From positions 6,566,501 through 6,630,500 of the forward strand of contig JAPTOF010000006.1 of NCBI GenBank assembly GCA_028554755.1: a DNA stretch of 64,000 bases, read 5' to 3'. The translations under genes were made by a program, and so were the position numbers. Of this stretch, positions 24,601 through 37,172 are shown piece after piece. Below the pieces are notes generated by a model. That model was not told the DNA's origin and did no database searches. It saw only the letters and a list, made by a program, of their open reading frames with translations. The stretch's first letter is position 1; each line of letters opens with the position of its first letter. Origin of the DNA: Cordia subcordata. Its lineage: Eukaryota; Streptophyta; Magnoliopsida; Boraginales; Cordiaceae.

Positions 24601-27600
24601 TCTTCAGTTTCTTTACCGATGAGGCCATATTTCTCTAACAAAGAAGACCTAGTATTAGGCTCCAGGAGTGGAGGTCCTGTGATTTGCAGGGTAATATATC
24701 CAGTGGTACTTTTTGAAAAAGTAAACCTATATTTTTCATTCTGGAGACCATATAAGGAATCATAAGGTCTAACTGTTTCATCACTAATGTGCGTATATGT
24801 CAAGCTACCATAATTATGCTTTACTTTGTTATTACTCTCAGAACAAAATGACGCTACACTTTTTCTTGCCAGTGGTCCTCTAGTTCATATCAAGGACTTA
24901 AATCTTTTGGGTTAATCTCCTCCTCCTTAAATAGTGACTAATCATCTCCCTATAACAAAATTGGCTTCTTGAGTTGGTGCCTTTTGTTTATCCAAATTAC
25001 TGCTTAGTAATCAATTCTTCTTTCTTTTCTATTCTTCTTTCTTTTCTTTTCTTCTTCTTTCACCATCTTCATTCTCTATTTTCAGTTAAAAGCATAAAAT
25101 GAACACTAAAGGCTGAGAATTGCCTGACAACATTTGGTTGGAAAAATCTCCTCCTCCTCCTTCTTATCCTTATGCTTGAAACCATATATGAACAAAAGAC
25201 TGATTTCATGACATTAGGTTGAGCAATTACAGCTCGAGGTTGCTGAACTCTGGCAGGCACTTGCTGATAAGCAAGAACAAGAAAATGCCATGCTGCAGGT
25301 ACCTTTGTTGATACTAAACTAATGAATTTGCAGCGAAGAACCTGTGCTTTCAATTCTTTGTCGCTGTGATTGGAATATGACTCTCTATCACAGGTTCTGA
25401 TGAGGGTAGAGCAGGAGCAGAAGGTAACAGAAGATGCTCGGCGATTTGCTGAGCAGGATGCTGCTGCTCAGAGATATGCTTCTCAAGTGCTTCAGGTTTT
25501 GTATCCATTCCAAAGCATCTTTTCCTTTTTCTTTTTCCCTGTTTTGTTCTGATTTTCTGTTTGATAATTTGATGGCTACTACTTGTTCAAGCCTCAAGCA
25601 GTCAGTTAACATATTTCGTCACATTGAATTTTGTGCTTGAGTTTCTGGATTGCACATTATATGTGATACTGTAGGTCAGATAGAGTTCCTTTGTATTTTA
25701 TTTGATTTTCGTAAATGCTATCAATCAAGTCCAGTCAACATAATTTCAGCCAGTTTGTACATATAATCTTATTAATGTAGAGACCTAGTATCAGCCATTT
25801 CAAACCTGCACGAGGCAGCTAATAATGGTTTGTTAGGACTTAGTGGTTGTGTAATCATCTATTAGTTCTGTTTGATCGCCTCAAGTAATTTGTTATTGAT
25901 TAACTTTTCTTCTATTCAGATACTTGTTTGTTATTTCAATTAACAATGACTTGATAGCCCTTCTGAGAATAGAAAATGTAGAAAGTAGTTGTAGTAGATG
26001 TGCATGACATGAACAGTATGTCTTCTGCTGGGGTTGATCCGATGTTAGAGTTTGGGAACTGACTCTGAATATTCTATGGTGATCAAGACAAGCTTGCACT
26101 GATACTCTGATAGATGTGTCCATTGCATGTAAAAAGAAAAAGGTAAATGGAGAAAAGAATATGGAGAGAGAGAGAGAGAGATAAACTAGCTACCTTATAT
26201 GAGAAAAGGAACTTGGTCTAAAGTCTGCCTTTTGAGTGGTTATCAATTACATATTTATATTGGTGTTTAAGGACATAGTCCTCTTCTACCTCATATGCGA
26301 GACACTGGTGGAATAGTTTATATGTCCAAGAGTAGTAAACAGGCATTTCCTGGTTGTTCAGTTAATCTGCTGTGCTTGTTGATGATCAATAAGAGTGGTT
26401 ATGCCACAGAACATGCAAAGCCAGAGACGTCTGAGCTCATTTTGTTTATTACAATGAAGTTAATCTTTCTAATTTTGCTGATCAAGCTGTTTGTAATAGC
26501 TTTCAGGTAACTTGTATATGAGCTACCATATGTCTTTGGCTATAGATTCTCATTGCAATAACACTGCAGGAGAAATATGAAGAGGCAATGGCCTCCCTTG
26601 CTGAGATGGAAAAGAGGGTCATAATGGCAGAATCGATGTTGGAAGCTACTTTGCAGTACCAGTCTGGACAAAGCAAAGCGCAGCCTTCTCCACGGTACGT
26701 GATCACTTTTCTGAAATAAATTTGTCATAGGTGAGACCTGTCCTATACCTTGTTGAAATAATGTCGTAGTGGTATATGTCCCAACATTAAATAGGGGAAA
26801 GGGAGTTTCCATGGCATTGCTTTCGTCAGATTGTATGTTACAGCATAAATGTGTCAATTTTTCCCATGTATGATGCTAGTTGTGCATATACTTAGAATTT
26901 CTTTTGTTGTGCTTCTATTAATTACCTCTTACTCATAAATGTGCTCTACAGATCCCTATCGCAAGTTTTTTCTCCCGGGCGAAGTGTTCAAGATCCTTCT
27001 CCAGATCTGCCCGTAAGAAAGATTAGTTTGCCATTTGGACTGAGCTGGCGTGACAAGAACAAGGTCAGTGAATATATGCTCTGCTCCATTAAATTCTGTA
27101 CTTTCATGTGTTCCTGATATGAATAGAGCATTCTTGACCAAAAAGAAAAGAATAGAACACTAGAGTCATGAGTTGGGTCTGCCCAGCATCAGCTAGTACT
27201 CTTTTGGGTCTTTGTAATAAATTTAGTATAATTAACTGATAGTATGTAGCGTGCTCCATCAAACGGATCTTCTGTCCAGAGCTTCTCTTATTCTTATGAA
27301 ACACATTTTGTACAGTATTTCTTTCTTATGCATGGCAAGTCATATGTTACTATAACAGAAAGGAAAAGGGGAGAGCATCAATGGAAACAAAGTGTATAAC
27401 TGAAACCATAAAGAAAAATTAAGGTGCCACTCTAGTAGCAAAGCAAGATGCAATGCTTATCATATGTCCTGTAGCGGATCAACTCCAACGAGCCTTTCAG
27501 ACTAGTTCTTTTTGTAATTGAAATCCATTTTTCTATCCTCTGATGGCAAATTGTCGTTGATTGGGGCCTATGTTTCATGGGGATCTATTAATACGTGAAC

Positions 27601-29384
27601 ATTGTGTAGTATCCATCCTGGTCTTAAATCCTTTGGATTTGGATCTTTGTCCAACAAGTGACACAGACATGTTACGGCAGACAACTTGCTAGCACACTTG
27701 AGAGGATATCCCGAGTCTCACAATGTCTTCCTACTCTTCCATTAGATATTGCAAGTGCCCGCATCTGACACCTCATGAAGCTGGAATTAGAATTTATCCA
27801 ATATATGTAGTTATCCATAGAGTATGTATATGCCACGGATGCACAAAGACATTCCGAAGATACTGTTATCAACTAGTGGTGTGAAGCCATTGTCAGAGGA
27901 AAACTGTAGTCTCCCTTCCATTCCATTCCAGATACAAGTCTCTTATCACTTGAATATATGCTGTTTATACACCCTTTCCCCTAGCAGTCTCCTTAGGACT
28001 TCCTTTCTGATACATTGATATGCATTTTCTTCCCTGTTGGTATTGTAAAGGGTGGTTCAGGCATGTCCGCGACCTTGTTTATTCATTGATTCATTGTAAT
28101 GATAACTAGAGTCACCTCCAGTACAACCACTTCAATTGCAATAATTGATGATGCGCACCTTAACATTTACCACATCCTCTTATAGGTTACTTCAACTATG
28201 CTGATCTTGTTCCTCAATCCATTGTTTCCCCAGAAAAGCTTATAGTCCTAATCTTCTAAGCTCCCCCCTGCTCGTCACAGTTCTTACGGGTAACCTGTGT
28301 CTATTCTCCTCCTCTTAATAATACCACCACTTCCATAAGCTTTCTACTTAAAATCCCAATTTTTCGCTTGCTGTATGGGACTACTTTCGTTACCAGCAGT
28401 TGTCCAAGGAGAGGGGTGCCCTTTGCCTATTATGTCTCCTACATTTAGGCACTGACGGAGTGTCCTTGCTCAACTAAATACTGTACTCGGATGATACAGA
28501 GAAGACCTTTCTGCATGTTTCAAATATACATTAATCTGCTATCTTGCAACATATCGCTTTAAGTTCTTCTGTACTTCCAACTTCCAATACACTATCACTA
28601 TTCTCTGTGGAACTCTAAATCCTGTGACTATTTTTATGCTAATTTTGCTTCAATCTTGGTTGAACAAGCCTATTGGTTATATTAGGTTCTCCAAGTCTGT
28701 CAAAGTATGTAAGCATGACGGTTCATGTGAGTAGGAGATGGGCAAATACATTGCTACGTATTAAGCTTTGTTAGTCTGAAAGTTTGTGTGTGATAGTTAA
28801 TACGTATTCTCCTTTGTAATAATATACGTGTAATGTCAATTCAGAGACAGGTTTTTGACATGTGTAAATAGTGTAATTGATTTCGGTTATTTGTTGATGT
28901 TTAAGATTAAAGAGGAGAAATTTTGAATTTCCAACTGTCAGAAGTGGGCAGATTAGTTGTTTTATGGGATTCCACAAAATGGCCTTTTGCTGCACAGTCT
29001 GCAATGAAGTAGTAATGTCTGTTATCAGTTGGCGTTTGCCTTATACTCTCCTTGCACTAATTTTTTTTTTGAGCATCGCAATGACTGCTAACGTTGTTTC
29101 ACCAAGTATTAAAGCACATCAGTAAAACGACTACGACATGACTGATTGTAACAAATGCTTTCTTGTTCTGTTGCTACACTGTTTTCTGCTTAATACAAGA
29201 CACTTCTACAGAAATCTTCAGTTTTGCTTCAGCTGCTGCTTATTTTATTGAGTCCATGCAACAGGAAAAACCCACTAACACTGAGGAACCTCATGATTGT
29301 AAATCCACAAATGAGGAACAAACTCCATTCACTCAGCAGAAAAAGACTAATGGCCATCAAGTGGAGGAGAGCGTCGAAAGCTAA
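15648..29384 (+). CDS. TBC-domain Rab GTPase-activating protein
   Basis: It stimulates GTP hydrolysis on Rab GTPases in membrane traffic. Exons are 15648-15724, 17240-17309, 17556-18185, 18267-18452, 18560-18673, 19741-19799, 20024-20090, 20277-20328, 20433-20525, 20703-20786, 20950-21368, 23306-23367, 23803-23872, 25218-25298, 25394-25495, 26570-26694, 26952-27063 and 29265-29384. They total 2523 nt, or 840 aa, with every phase consistent. Residues 50-259 form an acidic, charged N-terminal region. The TBC domain runs from about residue 250 to 480. Both catalytic fingers are present: IEKDLPR (IxxDxxR, Arg about 325) and SVGYCQ (YxQ, Gln about 359). A coiled coil follows (about 618-760: [28 protein letters not shown]). 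The tail is Ser/Pro-rich and ends EESVES. The last acceptor (29263-29264) is the only in-phase choice but is weaker evidence. It resembles Arabidopsis At3g55020 and At2g39280, which also lie beside PGP synthase genes. The Rab target is unknown. Confidence 0.92.
16072..16136. repeat. TA/TG/CA microsatellite
   Basis: Imperfect alternating TA, CA and TG dinucleotides in intron 1 of the TBC gene. Confidence 0.8.
16853..17075. mobile_element. MITE, family 1 copy B
   Basis: The best-preserved family 1 copy: the left end GGGCCTGTTTGGATTGGC and the complement of the right end GGGCTTGTTTGGATTGGC. It is 223 bp, lies in TBC intron 1 and shares the interior AGCTTTT / CAAATAGTTATTGCAAA with copy A. Confidence 0.85.
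21835..22353 (-). mobile_element. Probable solo LTR in TBC intron 11
   Basis: A 519-bp island clearly more GC-rich than the surrounding intron starts TG, ends CA and is flanked by a perfect 5-bp CTTAC (21830-21834 and 22354-22358). On the minus strand a TATA-like CTATAAATA lies at 22040-22048, with G/C-rich sequence upstream, as in LTR promoters. No gag, pol or second LTR is nearby, so recombination to a solo LTR is likely. I chose the ends by looking for TG, CA and a duplication, so some chance agreement is possible. The open frame at 21906-22199 lies within it and is not a gene. Confidence 0.6.
27064..29264. other. Long last intron of the TBC gene
   Basis: This 2.2-kb intron has no recognisable coding sequence. 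The segment of about 27450-28700 is less AT-rich than the flanks and may be an old element, but I could find neither termini nor protein similarity. Confidence 0.5.
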
Positions 29385-31393
29385 AGGTTGGTTATCTCAT
29401 GCTGCAACAGATTATATTGAGGTGGTATTGCTGCCAACCTTGCCCGGAACACGGGGAACAGTATAGAGTGCATATCGATATATTTGTTGTTTGTTACAAG
29501 AAGTAGTAACAGATAACGGACAGGGAAGAAAAGAACACTTGCACAAAGGAACCATGAAAGTTTTCATTTTGCATTAGCCAACTGTATATTGCTGTGTTTC
29601 TTGTAATATTCTGTCTTCTTCACATGTATAATTCTTATAGAATAGATAATATATCAAGAACTTATACTGAGTTTCAAAAGATAATGAATCACGGATATTG
29701 CAGGCCAAACCTGTATCATTTTCTTCTCCGACTGATATTCATCTACCATCATAATTTGGGTGGCTAGTTTTCCCCTCAGCTTTTTCCTTTTTCCCAAATT
29801 AATGCATATTGGTAGGTTTTTTCGCAGAGATCAGGTTGACTATCTTTTGTAAAATTTATGATATGTAGGAGAGAAAAGCTGGCAATGAAATGGATCCTGG
29901 TTTCTACCTATCTTGATTACTGGTTATCACGAAGTTAGTGAATAATAATTCCACAAGACTGATTTCGCATGTGTGATAAGGATTTGGTTTCTGGGTTCAG
30001 GACTGAAGCAAAAACCCGTTCAAAATTGATATATGTTTATCTTAAATCTGAAAAACATAATACCATATACTTCTTAGATTTAAGATTTCATGTAAGCATA
30101 TAATAAACATAGCGGTACTCTTGGAGTCTCGGGTCCCCTCATAATGTTATGTTAAGGTATAGGGAGATCCACGATGATGGTGAACGATAATACAGTTGGA
30201 ATAACATGTAATAACATTGAATGAAAATTAAGAAACTACATTTTATTACCATTCATCTCTCTTATAATGTCTTGAACATGAGTGAATTCAAGTTCAGCCA
30301 AAATATATAGGCGTTAAAACCAAAGTAACCACCAAGATATCCGAGAATTACAAGAACTGAGGGCATCTTTTTTTCTTTTTTGGGTTATAACTAAAGGTAT
30401 CTAACAATTGATAGTTTAAGAACCAAAAGATTCACTTTGATAGTTTAAGATCAAAATATTCGGCATGCCATAACTCAGACCTATGAAGGAATTAACCCTT
30501 CCAATTATTTATCCAGTTCTTGGGTTTGTATTCCCTGGTAACGTTGAGGAATATCGTTGATGACGCAATTATGATGAGACAAGAAGATAGGTAATGATGC
30601 AGTTATGATGTAAGATCTAGACAGTTTTTCACCCTCAAGATAAGCTAGACTAGGAAAAAATTTCAAAAGTAAAAAGAAAAGGAAGAAAAAACTTCCAGAT
30701 ACATATATATATACACCGAGTATGTGGCATCATACAACCAAAAACCCTACTCTTGGAGATCATAAACACTAAATTACAAGAACCACTAAAGAGCAACCAT
30801 GCAACCAAAACCCTCATCCAAACAAGAGAATGGGAAAAAAGAAAGGAAAAGAATACCTATTTCTTTCCCATGGAAGACATATACAAGTAAGAACCACAAA
30901 TATGCAACTGATGAGGGGAACCAAGTTTAAGAATACACAACCCTTTTCCTTTCCCTTTTCTCCGTTTAGCCAGTGTAGCGGGTAGGTTTGGGATTGGGGA
31001 ATCATCATGGGGGAAAACGCGCCTCAAAAGAAAAAGGTAGTGAAAAACAAGAAGCATAAAATATAGAAATGAAAGATTTTCCGCTACAACAAATAAGGTG
31101 TGGTCCTAATATTGTACTCTTTTCTTTTCTCTTTTATGAACATAGCAAAATAATATGACAGCTAGAATATGAACCTCTTCCCTGCAGTAATGAAAACCTG
31201 GTAGAGAAGCATTTATATGTGCACCCGTGGCTGCGAGACCCAACCTGAAGTTGACTAGATCACAAAAGTCATCCTTCCTTCTTTTCATCTTTCACTTGCC
31301 AATGCTAGGTGGATTACGATAACCTGAGCACGGTCGCAACGATCTTGAAACTTTCGATAGCCTCTAAGCTGGATCACCATCTGGCCTCCAGCT
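29385..31393. other. Intergenic space between convergent TBC and RLCK genes
   Basis: It holds the 3' UTRs of both convergent genes. Nothing else is recognised. Short minus-strand open frames at 30814-31288 have no homology and are taken as chance. Confidence 0.65.
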
Positions 31394-34300
31394 TCACTGT
31401 TCCCTTCTTGGTCTTGGTGTTGAAGCGCCTGAGCGGGGCCTTTGGACTGGCTGTGTCTCAGGATCATATTTCTGAGAAGCAAGATAAGAAAGGGCAGTAA
31501 CTACATCTGCCATCAGGGGCCGCATGTTCGGCTGCTCCTGAACGCACATTGCAGCAACTGCAAGAGCTTGATATAAACCTCTTGATGGGTATTGGCCTTG
31601 AAGTGTTGGATCTGCCATCTGCGCAAACTTCCTACGGTCTTTAAACAAAGGACGTGCCTGCAACATTGAGATAACACTTTGTATCACTGGAACCGTTATT
31701 TTGAACCTAAATCTACTTTCTTTTAGAATTCCTCTGTCAGATAAACAGGCTACGACCTTGCAGAAGCCAATCAGTATTTCAACATGATTAACATAGGATT
31801 AACTAAAAAAACTAGCAAGAAGATTCTTTAGATACATTTACTGTGGCATAGAGCCAATTGCATAGAAATAACAATTAAAAGCTAAGAACTTCAATATGAT
31901 TTGCAAGGAGTGAACACTTGAAACAAAAGAATATTCATGATAACACACCATAAAATTGTAGCTTTTGCTCTTTAGCAATAGTAAAATTCTTGTGAAAATT
32001 CGTAAGGGTAATTCTATAACTGCATGGAACTTAACCCACTAGTATCTGGTTTTATCCAAAAAAAAAAAGGGTAAAATGCACAATTACCCCTTGTGGATTG
32101 CGAAATATGCACAATATACCCTATAGTTACGAAATTAGCTAAGTCACCCTCTGTGGTTTTAACGAGAATGTACATAGACTCCCTCCGTTAACTTTTTCGT
32201 CCAAGATAACGCGATTTGACACGCATGCGCTGCTCATGCGATTTTGCTTTGTTTTTTCATAATAAATGCATTAAATCAGCTTCTCTACCTTTAATTTATT
32301 TAAAGAATAAAAAAAAATAGAAATTAACTTAAAAAAAAAAAGGAAAAGAAAAACAGCCATCAAGCCCCACCCCCCCCCGGCCCCCGGCCATCCCCACCTC
32401 CCCAACCCCACGAAGCACTCCACCCCGGATGGCCCTCCTCAACCCAGCAACCCCCACCCCCACGCTGCAGCACCCCCCCCCCCCGGATGGCCCCCCCAAC
32501 CCAACAGCCACCATCCCCATGCAGCAGAACCTCCCCCGATGGTACTTCAACCCAGCAACCCCCACCTCCGATGCCCCCCACCCCCCTGCAGCAACCCCCC
32601 CCCAAAGGATGGCCCCCCTCAACCCAGCAATCCCCATCCCCCAATGCCACCCCAAACCCCACACAGCACCCCACCCCCGATGGCCCCCCTCAACATAGTA
32701 ACCCCTACCCCCGATGGCCCCCTGGTTTTTGTTTTTTTTTAATTTTTTGCTGATTTTTTTTTCTATAAATTAAATACGGATAAAATAGACTTTTTATAAG
32801 ATAAGATAAGGGCAAAATAAGCATTTTCTTAGAATCTGTCAAAAAACTAATGGTAGTTAGCTTTAAGGGGACGTGTGCACCCTTTTCAAAAATATAAGGG
32901 AGCATTCCACTAATTTCTAAATTACAGGGGGGCGTTGTGCATACATCTCAAATCACAGGGGGCACTTGTGCATTTTACCAAAAAGGGGGAGGAAAACACT
33001 TTAGTATATGGAGTAAATTTGGTTATATGGTGAATGGACTTAAAAGATCAAAATCCAGGATATGCAGATTTTAACATTAGATGAAGATACCCACTCAGAA
33101 CGATGTTCATGAAGAGTAAGAATTTAGCATGACAAGGGAGGATACTCGTGTGCATGGGGGAAAATCAAATGCAGAGATCAAGGACGCCCAACCACGAGAA
33201 CATAAATGAGATATTATCTTTAACCTAAACAACTTGTATATTATGTTGAAGAAAAGTTACACACATCATTTGGAAGATTTGGGGTAAACAAGCAGATAAA
33301 ACCAAAATGACAATCCAAGAGAAAATAAGCAAGGATCTTTTTCAAGGCTCCACGACTCCTACTATAAAATTCCCCTCAGAATTTTAAAATTTTCTATGCC
33401 AATATATCATAAAGTTAGATTGAGCAGAAAATAGACATATATCTTAGATACATTGAGATATCTTACCCATGCAACTAGGTTTTGCTCCCCCACTGACCTT
33501 GAATTATCAATTGCTCTTCTGCCTGTAATAATTTCCAGAAGAACCACCCCAAAACTATATACATCAGATTTCACTGTAAGCTGCCCAGTCATCGCATATT
33601 CTGGCGCACAATATCCATATGTTCCCATCACTCTAGTAGATACATGGGTCTTATCCCCAACAGGACCAAGTTTGGCCAATCCAAAATCAGATAGCTTTGG
33701 ATGATAACCTTCACCTAGTAGAATATTTGAGCACTTTAAATCCCGATATATAACAGGTGGGCTCGCTTTATCATGCAGATACTCCAAGCCCTTTGCAGCA
33801 CCAGCAGCAATTTTCATTCTTGTATTCCAGTCCAATCGTTTTTTATCAGGTGCAGGGTCTGGAATATAGAAAGTGTCAATACATAATATGTGAAACACAA
33901 GGATCTATGCATTGTTGACATAAGATGCTACATGAGGTGAAAGCATACACTATTACAAGACCAACTAAGAGAGCAGCAACCAATTGGACTCCAGCAACAT
34001 GCACTTTTCTCAATAGATGTAGTTGGCAAAGCCTCACACAAAACTGAAACACGCCGCTAGGGTACAGCACCAATTCCATTTGACGCAAAATCAATCTCAC
34101 TGTGGTAACTGTTTCAAAGTCGTGAAAAGATAGAAAAGACAATGCTAATAATCAAAAGGCAACCAGTTTAACTATGACATACACATCTCATTCAGGAAAC
34201 AAGTAAACCATAGGAAAAGCTCAAAACTTATGATCTCATCTACTCTTCCACAGATTGTTGAGAATTGCAGAGCACTGACTCGTTTTAATTTTCAACCTAA

Positions 34301-36974
34301 ATGTGCTAATTAGTATAGGAGAAGATGCTCAGAAATCTTGCAAGAAAATGCAATATTTCACCATATGACACATACCATGTAGATGGTCTTCAAGAGATCC
34401 TAATGGCATGTATTCATAAACCAGAAGTCTCTGGTCTCCGTCAGCACAGTATCCGATCAGGTTTACCAAATTTGGGTGATGAAGTAAGCTTAGCATCAAT
34501 ACTTCGACAAGGAATTCTCTGTTTCCTTGCAGACCATCTCGATCAAGTTGCTTGATAGCCACGATCTACACGCAACGACATATGATTCACTCCAACCATT
34601 AGTTTCTCAATGTTAATTACTTCCAATTGTAAGTAAAGCAACAGGAAGAAAATAGGAACCGAATATTAGCAATAAATCCAAATTTTAATTGGCAAAAACA
34701 ACAAAAATATCAATATTATTGGGTTAGTTATCACAAAGCAAACTTTAACGTTCTATTTGGAGTGAGAATCAGAATCAAGCTACAGTAACCCGCTCTATAT
34801 GTGTAAAAGAGCATGCTTTGGTATCTTCTCCACTAATTAATGAAATAAGGAAAGCCACTTTCATTATTCTATTGTCAAATGCTTAAAAGTAACATTATAA
34901 AGAAGTTGATGATTCTTCATACCAACTTAGAAAGAAAGACTCCAGTGCGGTCATTGCTAACTACCTCTTATTTTGTAGGACCTTTGATTGAAGAAACAAA
35001 AGCATGTCTCTTATATCTAACTTCCTATCTTTTCTCTGTATGGTAATAATTAGAAAACTTTCATCACCAAGTTACTTGGACAAGCTCAATTTAGATTTTA
35101 TGTATGTTGTGAGAAAAAGTATTGAAGTACCGAAGCCGACCATGACATTTCAGCAAGCAATGAAGAGGTTTGGAAGCAAATTATATCTAGCGGACAACAT
35201 ATGAGCTCTAAAGATCCAATAGCAATTACCGCTGGGAAACAAGTAAACAACAACAAACCTGTAAAGAAGTTAAATTTTCATAGATCTCTAAACCATGAGA
35301 ATGAGGAATTCAATAACCTGATTGGTACTTTCTAATCGCCCTTTATACACTCTTCCAAAGCCTCCTTCACCTAAGAGGCAATCTGCCCTAAAGTTCTTGG
35401 TTGCAGCTGCCAATTCACGAAATGTGAATGTGTGAGCAGCAATATGACCAGATCCTTGATCCTTAGGAGCTTCCTTTTTTACATCATGCGGAGGATTTCC
35501 CTTTGATTTTTCTGTAATGGTAAGTTCAAACAGATTCACATTAGATCAGATAACATCTCCTGTTGAATTACATCATAAGAACAAGAACAGCAAAAGCAAT
35601 TTTTCCCCTTCAAGACGGCTTCAGAAGGAGAACATAAACCAATTCCAAGAGGAAAATCAAACAGTGGTAAAGTTCTTTCAATCAGGCAAAAGAAACTACA
35701 AAATCCATAGGCACTATTGGACCTCTTATTTCATTATTCAAGATTCAACATGCATACTACTGGCCAACCATTAGAATTTAGATCATTTCTCACGAACTAG
35801 AGAATGTTATTATCTCTTGCGACCTCGACTTGTCCGTCCGTTTAATACAATTTGCATACAAAAGGATGACAACCAACATAGATAAATTTACAAGGCTAAC
35901 AAGAATATAAAAGGAATGGCATTGGTCTGATCTTATCAAATTGATTCCTTGACACTGTCTATGTGGTCAAGTCTGATTGTCAATTAACTTTTCATTCTGA
36001 TGAAAGAAAATGATTAATGAAAAAATGCAAGAAGCATAAAATCAGGATGAGATTCACAAATAAAATCAGGATGAAGAAACATGATCACAAAAGAAAATCT
36101 AGGAACTACAGATATACTCGATATGCACATAAATTTCAATACACAGAAACAATATGCCAAACTCCTAGAACCTCATCCCAACCATTATGAACAAAATCAG
36201 ATTTTCACAGCCACAGAAAAATGTCGCACGATGGGATACCATATCTTAACCTTACTGACATCACAGCATCTAATATAGACACCTCCACAAGAGGAACTTA
36301 TGGCATAACTTTCATTTCTGCAACCATATGAATTCCAGATTAGCAAGCACAGAAAAACTGGAATTCTTTGCACAAGCCTAGTATACAACTTCAGACAAAA
36401 TTTCAGTTGAAGATTACTACAACATTTCCCAAATGCAGCCAAAAGTCAACTTTTTACAATAAAAAGCACTTATTTGTCAACTATCACGACTTGATTCTAC
36501 TCAAACAACTGTAACACCCACAAAGCCTCAATCTTTTCACCCAAAGAACTCATCTGCCCACTGCACTAGTTACTACCACCACGAAGATAAGCAAAACCCC
36601 ATAATTCTCAACAACAATTGCCTCAATAATTTCTAACACAAACAGTAATAAAATTACAAAAACCCAAAAAGAATTTATCAAGAAAAATTTCCATTTCCAT
36701 TTTCAACCCAATTAAATTACAAGAAATTGATAGAATTGGCACGCCCAAAAAAAATCTAAGAATAGAGAACATAAAAGAAACAATTTGGACTAAAAAAATT
36801 TGAAACTTTGGATAAAGATAGTGGCTTTAGGATCCCAAGAAGGTCTTCTATGCAATATATATATTTTTTTCTTTTGTAAGTACCTTTAGATGATGGGATC
36901 TGATCATCAGGCTTGTTGGTCAGGTGTTTCTTTGTTTTCTTCTTTGATTTTCCAGAGCAAAGAAACCAACTCAT
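31394..36974 (-). CDS. Receptor-like cytoplasmic kinase, subfamily VII (PBS1-like)
   Basis: It is a Ser/Thr kinase of the RLCK-VII/PBL group, which relays signals from cell-surface receptors. Exons, in order of transcription, are 36974-36884, 35511-35318, 34565-34376, 33858-33467 and 31657-31394 (stop TGA): 1131 nt, 376 aa, all phases consistent. Kinase features are the Gly loop [20 protein letters not shown] with catalytic Lys, the catalytic loop [12 protein letters not shown] (Asp preceded by Arg), DFGLAKLG, an activation segment with [18 protein letters not shown], and [21 protein letters not shown]. The tail ends with a Ser/Pro/Arg-rich stretch. The N-terminus is [13 protein letters not shown]: no Gly2, so no N-myristoylation, but Cys6 followed by Lys could give palmitoyl/basic membrane binding. 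I recall Arabidopsis At5g02800 (PBL7/CDL1) as a close homologue, next to PRR7 there as well. The last intron (31658-33466) holds a large transposon insertion. Confidence 0.93.
32069..32979. mobile_element. Mutator-like non-autonomous element with long terminal inverted repeats
   Basis: The left end (GGGTAAAATGCACAATTACC) and the complement of the right end (GGTAAAATGCACAAGTGCCC) pair over about 50 bp, including a second block with ATATGCACAA or GTATGCACAA. Long inverted repeats of this kind are typical of Mutator-derived elements. The 911-bp body encodes no transposase and contains a C-rich minisatellite (32365-32725). The flanks are A-runs, so a target-site duplication cannot be read. It lies in the last intron of the RLCK gene. 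Confidence 0.75.
32365..32725. repeat. C-rich minisatellite
   Basis: Imperfect repeats of a unit of about 45-95 bp built around CC(G)GATGGCCCCCC, CAACCCAGCAACCCCCAC and CTGCAGCA, with runs of up to 12 C. On the transcribed RLCK sense strand (minus) it is G-rich with many GGG runs. The Pro- and Gly-rich open frames on both strands are products of the repeat, not genes. Confidence 0.85.
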
Positions 36975-37164
36975 GGCTTTGTTGTGTTAAGTTGTGCCCT
37001 TTCCACTTCCTCTTCTTTGCTCTCTATTGTTTTCTCTTTCTATCAAACAGAGCAAACGTCCCTAGAGAGAGAAGAAAAGCAGACCAAGAACACGATTTTC
37101 AGACAGCAGAAAGGAAAGTGTGTGAGAGAGAGAGAGAAGTTAAATTCAGAGAGAGGGCTCTTGG

Positions 37165-37172
37165 GTATATAC
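37165..37172 (-). promoter_or_regulatory. Putative TATA box of the RLCK gene
   Basis: The minus strand reads GGTATATACC about 190 bp upstream of the ATG at 36974. A CT-repeat (AGAGAGAG on the plus strand, 37124-37138) lies in the expected 5' leader, as in many plant genes. Inferred from sequence only. Confidence 0.5.

Noticed and set aside
27450..28700. Possible old retrotransposon in the last TBC intron
   Set aside because: Composition differs slightly from the flanks, but no termini, duplication or protein similarity could be found.
32365..32725. Possible CRISPR-like array
   Set aside because: Repeats are irregular, spacers are not unique and the host is a plant; this is a minisatellite.
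32329..32753. Gly-rich (-) and Pro-rich (+) open frames resembling cell-wall proteins
   Set aside because: They are all translations of the C-rich minisatellite in an intron; frames are open on both strands only because of base composition.
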